From CAYGZA01 sp964354135 (lineage in GTDB: Bacteria > Planctomycetota > Planctomycetia > Pirellulales > Thermoguttaceae), in NCBI GenBank assembly GCA_964354135.1, contig CAYGZA010000038.1, positions 1 through 30,646 of the forward strand: a stretch of 30,646 bases of DNA, read 5' to 3'. Each line of letters begins with the position of its first letter. Position 1 is the first letter of the stretch. Under the pieces are notes generated by a model, which had not been told where the DNA came from, searched no databases, and saw nothing but the letters and a program-made list of their open reading frames with translations. Below, piece after piece: positions 24,664 through 30,646 of this stretch. A program made the position numbers and the translations under genes.

Positions 24664-25304
24664 CGCCAGAATTCGCCAAAGCGGTGGATCCGGTCTTCTT
24701 GCACGTGTTCGGGCTGCTCGATCGGATCGAGCGCAACGTCCAGACCTCGCCGGAAGAAGAACGCGTGCGGATCCGCGGCGTGATCGACCAGGCGGACGCC
24801 ATGCTGGGCCACACGCCGGATGCGGACCTGGCAAAGTATGCGCTGGTATCCTGGATCGACGAGATGCTGATCATCGAGGCCCCTTGGCCCGGGAGCCAAT
24901 GGTGGGGCAACAACTCGCTGGAATGGGAGTATTTCAAGACGCAGGACCGCAGCGAGCAGTTCTACCTCAAGGCAAAGGAGGCCTCCACCCAGCGGAAGAA
25001 GGACTCGCTGGAGGTCTACTACGTGGCGGTGGTGATGGGGTTTCGGGGCATGTACCGCGATCCGCAGCGGGCCGCCGCCCTTTGCGAAGCGTTGCAGCTT
25101 CCGCCCGATCTGGAGACCTGGGCCAGGCAGACCTCGATGGTCCTCCAACTCCGATTGGGCCGGCCCCCGATCAGCGAAACCACCGTCACGATTGGGGGTG
25201 CTCCCCCGTTGAACGGCCCGTTTTCGTTGATTTGGGGGGCGCTGGCCGGGGTGATCCTCACCGTGCTCACCGCGCTGGTGGGAGCGTTGTTCCTGATTAG
25301 TTAA
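24660..25304 (+). CDS. tssL: Type VI secretion system protein TssL (DotU family), short form
   Basis: 214 aa. DotU-domain features are AKYALVSWIDEMLI (about 60-73), then APWPGSQWWGNNSLEWEYF (about 75-93) and VVMGFRGMYRD. A single C-terminal transmembrane helix (about 190-212, IWGALAGVILTVLTALVGALF) anchors the cytoplasmic domain in the inner membrane. There is no peptidoglycan-binding OmpA-like extension. TssL pairs with TssM in the T6SS membrane complex and contacts TssK. The ATG overlaps the tssK stop (ATGA). The next gene starts 15 nt after its stop. Confidence 0.93.
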   Translation: MTPEFAKAVDPVFLHVFGLLDRIERNVQTSPEEERVRIRGVIDQADAMLGHTPDADLAKYALVSWIDEMLIIEAPWPGSQWWGNNSLEWEYFKTQDRSEQFYLKAKEASTQRKKDSLEVYYVAVVMGFRGMYRDPQRAAALCEALQLPPDLETWARQTSMVLQLRLGRPPISETTVTIGGAPPLNGPFSLIWGALAGVILTVLTALVGALFLIS

Positions 25305-25319
25305 CCGACGCGCACGACG

Positions 25320-26963
25320 ATGAAGAGTTTCCTTTACCGCCTAATCAGTTTTCCGATCGAGCTTTTGAGGGCGGTTTTCTCGGCGCCGGGCCGGCTGCTC
25401 TCCTCCGGCCGGAGCGTGTGGGGCATCTCGCTGCCGGCGCGGGCGGCGATCCTGGTGGCGATCTTCCTGCTCCTCTGCGGCATCGTCTCCTTCATCGTCT
25501 TTCCTTATCTGGGGTGGACGCCGCACTTCAAGACCAGGATGCACTACCACGTGGGCTCCCTTCTGGTCCTGGTGGTGGTCATTCCCATCGCCGTGTATTA
25601 CGCCCTGAAAGTGTGGCTGGAGGGAGAGGTATCGCCGTTCGAGGACGTCGACAAGGCGTGGAAAGCCGGCATGGAGGAGCTGGAGCGGCACGGCCTGGAC
25701 ATCTCCCAGATTCCGGTCTTCCTGGTGCTGGGCTCGTCCGCAGAGGTCCAGGAGAAGGCGGTCTTCGACGCCTCCCGGCTCAGCCTGAATCTGCGCGGGC
25801 TTCCCCAAGGCCCAAGCGCGCTGCACTGGTATGCCAACCCGGACGGGATCTACATCGTCTGCGCCAACACCAGCGGCCTGAGCCGGCTGGCCGCGGTGGC
25901 GCGATCGGTTGCCGAGGAAGACAAGTCCCGCCCCGCGCCGGCGTTGGCTCAGCCGGCCGGCCCGTCGATCCGGGGGACGATCGTCGCCAGCAGCCCGGAC
26001 GACTCGTTTCAGGACCCGATGGCCCGGCCCGGCCCGGCGGCCGGCCAGGCGCCGCCGCCGTCTCCGCGGAGTGTCGACTACCGCGGAACGATGGTCGGCC
26101 CGGGCAAATCGACCGACGGCCCCGAGAGCGCCGCGGCCCAAGACGCCGGAGGGCCGCAGGGTTGGAGGCCCGTCGCCCTGCGGCCGGAGGAGGCCGCCGA
26201 GCAGGACCAGCGGCTGGCTTACCTCTGCACCCTGGTCCGGCGCACCCGGCAGCCGATCTGCCCGATCAACGGCATTCTGACGCTGATTCCCTTCGGACTC
26301 ATGCAGCGCGGCGCCAAGGAGGGGATCGAGATCCAGAGGACCTTGAAACGGGACATTGCCACGGTGCTGCGCGTCGGCAAGGTGCGTTGTCCGGTGACGG
26401 CCGTGGTCGTCGGCATGGAAGAGGAGAGCGGTTTCCGGGAACTGGTGCGCCGCGTGGGCCACGAGCGGGCCGCAGTGCAGCGCTTCGGGCGGGGCTTCTC
26501 GGTCAGCAATCCGCCGCTTCCCGAGCGCCTGGAGGCCCTTTGCGCCCATGCCTGCGGCGCGTTTGAGGACTGGGTCTATGCCCTCTTCCGCGAGAAGGAC
26601 GCCCTCAGCAAGCCGGGCAACGTCAAGCTCTATTCGCTCCTTTGCAGCATTCGCCGGTTTGTGCAGACGCGGCTGGGCAACATCCTGGTCAACGTGTACG
26701 GGTCGGACCCGGAGCAGGACCCCCAGGGCGAGCCGCTTTTCTTCAGCGGCTGCTACTTCGCCGCCGCCGGGGAAACGGAGGACCGCCAGGCATTCGTCAA
26801 AGGCGTTTTCGACAAGCTCCCCGAGGAGCAGGCGGAATTGCAGTGGACCGGGGCGGCGCTGGTGGAAGACGCCAAGTACCAGCGGCTTGCCCAGGTCGTC
26901 ATGGGGTTCGACTTGCTCGTCCTGGCGGCGCTGGCGGCCATCATCTTTTTCTTCAGGCGGTAG
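25320..26963 (+). CDS. Short TssM/IcmF-like protein without periplasmic domain and with degenerate P-loop
   Basis: 547 aa, about half of a standard TssM (roughly 1100-1200). Two transmembrane helices (42-62 and 78-98) are followed by a cytoplasmic region that follows the IcmF N-terminal order: IPVFLVLGSSAEVQEKAVF (132-149) sits where the Walker A GPPGSGKT is found but has no GK(S/T); LHWYANPDGIYIVCANTSG matches the WWF-x(n)-LDTAG strand; PINGILTLIPFGLM matches PLNGVLLTIS; and PVTAVVVGMEEESGFREL matches PVYVVLTKxDLxxGF. A Pro/Ala-rich linker (about 205-290) holds RGTIV (218-222) and RGTMV (255-259). A third helix ends the protein (about 526-545). The large TssM periplasmic region is absent. 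It has no clear ribosome binding site and probably depends on tssL translation. The assignment is by position and motif order. Confidence 0.72.
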   Translation: MKSFLYRLISFPIELLRAVFSAPGRLLSSGRSVWGISLPARAAILVAIFLLLCGIVSFIVFPYLGWTPHFKTRMHYHVGSLLVLVVVIPIAVYYALKVWLEGEVSPFEDVDKAWKAGMEELERHGLDISQIPVFLVLGSSAEVQEKAVFDASRLSLNLRGLPQGPSALHWYANPDGIYIVCANTSGLSRLAAVARSVAEEDKSRPAPALAQPAGPSIRGTIVASSPDDSFQDPMARPGPAAGQAPPPSPRSVDYRGTMVGPGKSTDGPESAAAQDAGGPQGWRPVALRPEEAAEQDQRLAYLCTLVRRTRQPICPINGILTLIPFGLMQRGAKEGIEIQRTLKRDIATVLRVGKVRCPVTAVVVGMEEESGFRELVRRVGHERAAVQRFGRGFSVSNPPLPERLEALCAHACGAFEDWVYALFREKDALSKPGNVKLYSLLCSIRRFVQTRLGNILVNVYGSDPEQDPQGEPLFFSGCYFAAAGETEDRQAFVKGVFDKLPEEQAELQWTGAALVEDAKYQRLAQVVMGFDLLVLAALAAIIFFFRR

Positions 26964-27015
26964 CGGGCAACGGCGAAGAGGCTCTCACACGTCCGGTGCG
27001 CCAGAGGTTTCGCAG

Positions 27016-27417
27016 ATGTCCTCCTTTCCGTCCGGCCCGAACGACCACGCCCCCGCACCGCGGCAGACTTCCGCAGAGACGCCGCCGGGAGCCGAAGGGC
27101 CGGCCGCGCCGATTTCCCTGGATAGCGTTCTGGAGCGCACCGAGAGGCTCCTCTCCGGGAACGAGCCGCTGGAAGTGGCCGACATCGAAGCGGTGCGCGA
27201 CGTCGCGCGGCGCTATCCCAATGAGCCGCTCAGCCTGGAGCCGATCGTCGTGGAGCTGGTGCGGGCGATCTTGCACGTCCATTTCCGTGCCCTGCCGAGC
27301 TGGCACTCCGCGTGGCACGACGCTTCCCGGCACGTCGCGGAAACCCTGTTCGAGGACCCGGTTTCCCGGGAGCGGTTGGCGGCTTTGTGGGGCGCGCTTT
27401 CGAGGGGGGAGTCATGA
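27016..27417 (+). CDS. Unknown 133-aa protein of the T6SS operon
   Basis: The ATG has AGAGG at 27003-27007, 8 nt upstream. The first 35 residues are Pro/Ala/Ser-rich and probably disordered; the rest (about 36-130) is predicted helical and acidic, with SLDSVLERTERLLSG, VADIEAVRDVARRYPNEPL, VVELVRAILHVHF and a C-terminal SRERLAALWGALSRG. No signal peptide or membrane segment. I do not recognise the family. Its stop overlaps the start of the sigma-factor gene (ATGA), so the two are translated together. It could be a sigma-regulating partner or a T6SS accessory protein; neither can be shown from sequence. Confidence 0.75.
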   Translation: MSSFPSGPNDHAPAPRQTSAETPPGAEGPAAPISLDSVLERTERLLSGNEPLEVADIEAVRDVARRYPNEPLSLEPIVVELVRAILHVHFRALPSWHSAWHDASRHVAETLFEDPVSRERLAALWGALSRGES

Positions 27418-28115
27418 CCGCTTCGCGTCCGGCCCCGCAACAACTCGTCGACGGCTGCCAGGGGCTGGTCCGCTCGCTGGCCCTGTCGATCCACCGGAAG
27501 CTGCCGCCCCACGTGGAGCTCGAGGACCTGATTGCCTACGGCCAAATCGGACTGGTCGAGGCGGCCCGAGATTTTGACCCCAACCGGGGGGGGCAGTTCT
27601 CGACGTACGCCTATTACCGCATCCGGGGAGCGATCTACGACGGGCTGTCCAAGATGAGTTGGTTCGGGCGGGCGGAGCAGAAGCGAGTCCGCTACGAACG
27701 GTTGGGCAACGACGTTTTGCGATTGGAGGGGGAAAAGGCGGAGGCGTCCCAAGCCGACGATAGCGCCGCCGACGTGCGTTGGTTCCGCAACGTGACCCGG
27801 GCGCTGGCGATGGTGTACCTCGTCGCGCATACGGAGGGGGAGGAAGGGCCGTCGCAAGAGGCGCTCGTGGATCACTCGGCGTCCGTGGCCTCTGCCACAG
27901 TCATCAGCCGGGAAGTCAACGAGAAGCTCCACCGACTGATCGAGGCCCTGCCTGCGGAAGCGGCGGCCTTGATCCGAGCGACCTACTTTGAGGGGCTCAC
28001 GCTGCAAGAGGCGGGGGCCAGGTTGGGGGTGAGCAAGTCCTGGGCGAGCCGCCTCCACGCCAGGACGCTTCAGCGGCTGGCTCGCTCGCTAAGGCTGGAG
28101 GGGGTTACCGTCTGA
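27414..28115 (+). CDS. Sigma-70 family RNA polymerase sigma factor (sigma-28/FliA-like)
   Basis: 233 aa; GAGGGGGGAGTC precedes the ATG, which overlaps the upstream stop. Region 2 is LEDLIAYGQIGLVEAARDFD and FSTYAYYRIRGAIYDGLSK (about 34-83), the pattern of FliA/WhiG/SigF-type group 3 sigma factors. Region 4 (about 178-225) has a helix-turn-helix: GLTLQEAGARLGVSKSWASRLHARTLQRL. The segment between them is poorly matched to a normal region 3 and rich in Glu/Ala. Encoding such a sigma inside a T6SS operon, between the membrane-complex genes and tssA, suggests self-control of the secretion genes (inference). Confidence 0.88.
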   Translation: MTASRPAPQQLVDGCQGLVRSLALSIHRKLPPHVELEDLIAYGQIGLVEAARDFDPNRGGQFSTYAYYRIRGAIYDGLSKMSWFGRAEQKRVRYERLGNDVLRLEGEKAEASQADDSAADVRWFRNVTRALAMVYLVAHTEGEEGPSQEALVDHSASVASATVISREVNEKLHRLIEALPAEAAALIRATYFEGLTLQEAGARLGVSKSWASRLHARTLQRLARSLRLEGVTV

Positions 28116-28260
28116 AATATCGCCGGTCCCGGTTGGGCAGTGCTCGGATGGCACCATTTCGGAGGGGGTTGTCTTTCGAGAACAGAGGGCCTATCTTGGG
28201 GGATGTCCGTCGGTCCGCCTTGGGAAAAGTGTCTCCCGGGGAATGATCGGGTCGCTAATA

Positions 28261-28292
28261 GGAGTTAGGTTTGAGGAGTTAGGGACCGCTTG
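28261..28292. repeat. Direct repeat GGAGTTAGG upstream of tssA
   Basis: GGAGTTAGG occurs at 28261-28269 and 28275-28283, 14 nt apart start to start, within the 245-nt gap between the sigma gene and tssA. The second copy runs on as TTAGGGACCGC (28279-28289), identical over 11 nt to the left end of the palindromic element at 29538. It may be an activator site or a remnant of that element. Confidence 0.4.
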
Positions 28293-28360
28293 AAAGGTTT
28301 GGTGCAGGCGGTGGTGCGCTGCGAAGCCTGGTCCCACCCCTCAAAAAGGGAGGCGAATTG

Positions 28361-29515
28361 ATGGCCTCGCCCGAAGTCCTTGATTTCCAACGACTACTGG
28401 CGCCGATCTCCGAGGAGAATCCGACGGGCAAGGACCTCCGCACCGATCTTGCGCCCAAGGCGATCTATCGGGAGATCAAAGACGCGCGGAAGAAGGCTGC
28501 CGATGCGGAGCGGTGCCACCTCTATCAGGGGGGTAAGGACAACCAAGGCTACCCTGTCCCCCAGCCCGATTGGCGGCCCATCCTGCAACTGGCCCCTCAG
28601 GCCCTTGCCGAGCAATCGAAGGACCTCGAGATCGTCGCCCTCTTTACGGAGGCCGTCGCGCGAAAGCACGGTTTCCCGGGACTGCGGGACGGCTTCCGGC
28701 TCGCGCGGGAACTGGTCGAGCGGTATTGGGAGCACCTCTATCCGAGCCCCGACGAAGACGGCTTGAGGACCCGTGTCCTTCCGCTCGTCCGGCTCAACGG
28801 GGAAGAGGGCGATGGATTGTTGATCACGCCTATTCTCCGCACGCCCATTACGGGTGGGGGAGCGGCGGGGGCGTTCAGCCTCTCGGACTACCGGCAGGCG
28901 GTGGATCTGGAGTCGATCCAGGACCCGGACAAGCGGGCCCGGCGCTTGGAGGAATCCGGGGGTCTCAATCTGCAGACGTTCGAGAAGGCGGCCGCAGAGA
29001 CGCCGCCGCAGGTCTTCCGGGACTTGCTGGAGGATATTTCCCAGGCGTGGGAGGAATTCCGCCGGCTGGGCGAGACCGTCGAGCAGCGGTGCGGCGCGGA
29101 AGAGTCCGGCCAGCCTTTGGTGTTCCCCACGTCAGGTGTCCGCGAGGCCCTGGAGGCTTGCCGCGACGCCGTGAAGAGGATTGCCGCGCCCGTCTTGGGC
29201 CTTACGGCGGAAGGAGAGGAGGCAATGGAGGGATCGGAAGGCGCAGGAGCCGGTCCGGGCGCCGCGGGGACCGACGGCGCATCCGGCCGGGTCCGGACCC
29301 GGGAAGAGGCGTTCCGCACGCTCCTTCAAGTGGCCGAGTTCTTCAAGCGCACGGAGCCGCACTCGCCCGTCTCGTACGCCTTGGAGCAAGCCGTCCGTTG
29401 GGGCAGGATGCCGCTGCCGAAACTGCTCGACGAGCTGATCCCCGAGGACGCAGCTCGCCAGCAGTTGTTCAAACTGATCGGGATCAACGTGAAGCCGCCG
29501 GAGGGACAATCGTAG
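28361..29515 (+). CDS. tssA: Type VI secretion system protein TssA (ImpA N-terminal domain)
   Basis: 384 aa. The start ATG has GGGAGG (28348-28353) 7 nt upstream; the codon just before it is TTG and is an unlikely start. The ImpA_N domain (about 8-130) has LLAPISEENPTGKDLR, DWRPILQLAPQAL, KDLEIVALFTEA and ERYWEHLYP. A helical middle and an Ala/Gly-rich linker (about 285-310) lead to the C-terminal TssA domain EEAFRTLLQVAEFFKRTEPHSPVSYAL, then AVRWGRMPLPKLLDELI. TssA caps and primes the baseplate and guides sheath assembly. 245 nt separate it from the sigma gene, so it may have its own promoter, possibly read by that sigma. Confidence 0.93.
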   Translation: MASPEVLDFQRLLAPISEENPTGKDLRTDLAPKAIYREIKDARKKAADAERCHLYQGGKDNQGYPVPQPDWRPILQLAPQALAEQSKDLEIVALFTEAVARKHGFPGLRDGFRLARELVERYWEHLYPSPDEDGLRTRVLPLVRLNGEEGDGLLITPILRTPITGGGAAGAFSLSDYRQAVDLESIQDPDKRARRLEESGGLNLQTFEKAAAETPPQVFRDLLEDISQAWEEFRRLGETVEQRCGAEESGQPLVFPTSGVREALEACRDAVKRIAAPVLGLTAEGEEAMEGSEGAGAGPGAAGTDGASGRVRTREEAFRTLLQVAEFFKRTEPHSPVSYALEQAVRWGRMPLPKLLDELIPEDAARQQLFKLIGINVKPPEGQS

Positions 29516-29536
29516 GGGCCTCCGAGGGCCGCCGCG

Positions 29537-29667
29537 CTTAGGGACCGCAAGAGAATAACTTGATCGAATTCGTAGGACGGCCTTTCTAGGCCGTCCCGTG
29601 AAAACGACGGCCTGGAAAGGCCGTCCTACGTCAGAATTGCACAGGTTATTCGTTTACGATCCCTTAT
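29537..29667. mobile_element. Palindromic MITE-like element between tssA and tssB
   Basis: An imperfect palindrome of about 130 nt without coding capacity. Outer inverted ends: TTAGGGACCGCAAGAGAATA (from 29538) against TAAGGGATCGTAAACGAATA (minus strand from 29666), each followed by ACYTG and a shared AATTC. The core, 29571-29630, is CGTAGGACGGCC ... GGCCGTCCTACG with nested TTTCTAGG/CCTGGAAA stems. Such GTAGGACGGCCTTTCCAGGC elements are dispersed in planctomycete genomes to my recollection. In RNA it would form a long stem that could reduce readthrough from tssA to tssB. No clear target-site duplication is visible. Confidence 0.7.
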
Positions 29668-29746
29668 ACTATTGAGAACCGGGGTAAACACCCAGAATCG
29701 ATGAGGCGTCTGCCCACAACCAACAGCGTCTGGAGGGAAAAGACCG

Positions 29747-30277
29747 ATGGCAGAGAGCATGCAGCACAAACTGGACCGGGTGCGCAAGCCCCGCGTACAC
29801 ATCACCTATGATGTGGAAACGGAGGGCGCAATGGAAACCCGGGAACTCCCCTTCGTCGTGGGAGTGCTCGGGGATTTCTCGGGCAGCCCGACCGAGCCGC
29901 TCAAGCCGCTCCAGGAGCGCAAGTTCATCCAGATCGACCGCGACAACTTCAACGAGGTGATGACCCGGATGACGCCCGGCGTCAACCTCCGCGTGGAGAA
30001 CACGCTCCAGGGGGACGGCAGCGAGCTGGCCCTGCAAATGAAATTCGGCTCGATCGAGGATTTCGATCCGGCCAACGTCGTCAAGCAGGTCGAGCCGCTC
30101 CGCAAGCTCCTGGAAACCAGGAACAAGCTCCGCGACCTGATGACCAAGATCGACGTCTCCCCGGAGCTGGAAAAGCTCCTCGAAGACGTCATGGAGAACA
30201 CGGACAACCTGAAGAAGCTCTCGGACGAACTCGGCAAGACGGGCTCGGGCGGCCAGCCAGAGGAGGATAAATCATGA
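29747..30277 (+). CDS. tssB: Type VI secretion system contractile sheath small subunit TssB (VipA/ImpB)
   Basis: 176 aa; GGAGGG at 29732-29737, 9 nt before the ATG. The family pattern starts with RVHITYDVETEGAMETRELPFVVGVLGDFSG, then RKFIQIDRDNFNEVMTRMTPGVNL and FGSIEDFDPANVVKQVEPLRKLLETRN, all hallmarks of TssB. TssB and TssC form the contractile sheath in the cytoplasm. The C-terminus is a slightly extended helix and a Gly/Ser-rich tail. Its stop overlaps the tssC start (ATGA), as usual for this pair. A -10-like TATACT at 29665-29670, at the right edge of the palindromic element, might start transcription here, but no fitting -35 is seen. Confidence 0.96.
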   Translation: MAESMQHKLDRVRKPRVHITYDVETEGAMETRELPFVVGVLGDFSGSPTEPLKPLQERKFIQIDRDNFNEVMTRMTPGVNLRVENTLQGDGSELALQMKFGSIEDFDPANVVKQVEPLRKLLETRNKLRDLMTKIDVSPELEKLLEDVMENTDNLKKLSDELGKTGSGGQPEEDKS

Positions 30278-30646
30278 GCACCGGCGAATCCGCAAAACGC
30301 GAAATCCAGGCTGCCCCGGCGGCGGAGGCCGCCGGACTGTTGGACCAGGTTCTGGCCGCCACTCCGCAGACCGAGCGGAGCCGGGCCACCGAGCTGGTCG
30401 AGGCCTTCGTCGGCGAGACCCTCAAGGGGACCCTCGTCTACAAGAAGGACCTCTTCCGCTCCATCCAGGCCTGCATCCAGGCGTTCGACGCCAAGATCTC
30501 CACGCAGTTGGCCGCGATCATGCACACGCCCGATTTCCAGAAAATGGAGGGCACCTGGCGCGGCCTGCACCACCTGGTGATGAACAGCGAGACCGGCACC
30601 CAGTTGAAGATCAAGGTGCTCAACGTCTCCAAGCGCGACTTGTTCA
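30274..30646 (+). CDS. tssC: Type VI secretion system contractile sheath large subunit TssC (partial, cut by window end)
   Basis: Only the first 124 codons are in the window. The ATG overlaps the tssB stop, with AGGAGG (30260-30265) in the tssB end as ribosome binding site. After an Ala-rich N-terminus the sequence contains FDAKISTQLAAIMHTPDFQK, then MEGTWRGLHHLVMNSETG and LKIKVLNVSKRDLF, the conserved TssC N-terminal region (the MEGTWRGLHYLV motif). TssC forms the bulk of the sheath with TssB. The remainder and further T6SS genes (tssE, tssF, tssG, hcp, clpV, vgrG) would be expected to the right. Confidence 0.95.
   Translation, partial: MSTGESAKREIQAAPAAEAAGLLDQVLAATPQTERSRATELVEAFVGETLKGTLVYKKDLFRSIQACIQAFDAKISTQLAAIMHTPDFQKMEGTWRGLHHLVMNSETGTQLKIKVLNVSKRDLF

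Noticed and set aside
28149..28168. Possible sigma-54 promoter (TGGCAC at 28149-28154) upstream of tssA
   Set aside because: The required TTGC element is absent at the -12 position; the sequence reads CATTTCGGAG.
29571..29630. Palindromic core as a simple Rho-independent terminator of tssA
   Set aside because: There is no U-tract after the stem, and the outer inverted ends show it is a larger repeat element. Some terminator activity remains possible.

Overview
The window is a high-GC chromosomal segment that reads as Planctomycetota. The reasons are a small lipoprotein of a kind I associate with that phylum (the VQYYAPGPEFKL type), a Tat-exported DUF4838 protein, large secreted TPR/CHAT and caspase-like proteins, MoxR/DUF58 next to a type VI secretion locus, and dispersed hairpin and MITE-like repeats. 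The phylum call is inference from gene content; no rRNA or marker gene is present. I see no tRNA, rRNA, CRISPR array or insertion sequence with a transposase.

Layout. (1) 37-5245 is a carbohydrate-metabolism block: a Gfo/Idh/MocA oxidoreductase on +, convergent with a minus-strand set of sugar isomerase, FGGY kinase and amidohydrolase. (2) 5398-7629 (minus) carries outer-membrane genes: a WaaF-like GT9 heptosyltransferase and lpxK, implying lipid A-type LPS. (3) 8017-14245 holds exported proteins: a DUF4838 protein (+), a TPR protein (-) and a TPR-CHAT protein (-) whose canonical protease residues look replaced. (4) 14795-18029 (+) has a small lipoprotein, a GlsB/YeaQ-type membrane protein, a MoxR AAA+ ATPase and a DUF58 protein. 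(5) 18137-22999 (-) is one 1620-residue membrane-anchored caspase-like protein with an EF-hand loop, long Lys/Ala/Glu-rich linkers and a C-terminal beta domain. It is divergent from (6), a T6SS operon running off the right edge: tssK, tssL, a short TssM-like gene, a 133-aa unknown, a sigma-28-like sigma factor, tssA, tssB and tssC (partial).

The most interesting part is region 5-6. This T6SS seems to have a reduced membrane complex: TssL has one C-terminal helix, and the TssM-like protein is about half the usual length, lacks the periplasmic region and lacks a recognisable P-loop. No TssJ lipoprotein is visible. The operon contains its own alternative sigma factor, translationally coupled to an unknown protein, and a palindromic MITE-like element splits tssA from tssBC. 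The divergent giant pseudo-caspase is a candidate accessory part of this system. The dispersed repeats (a 13-bp-arm hairpin, a long TATCAGCC inverted repeat, an ACCACAAAGGCAC repeat and the MITE) all lie outside gene bodies or just clip a gene end.
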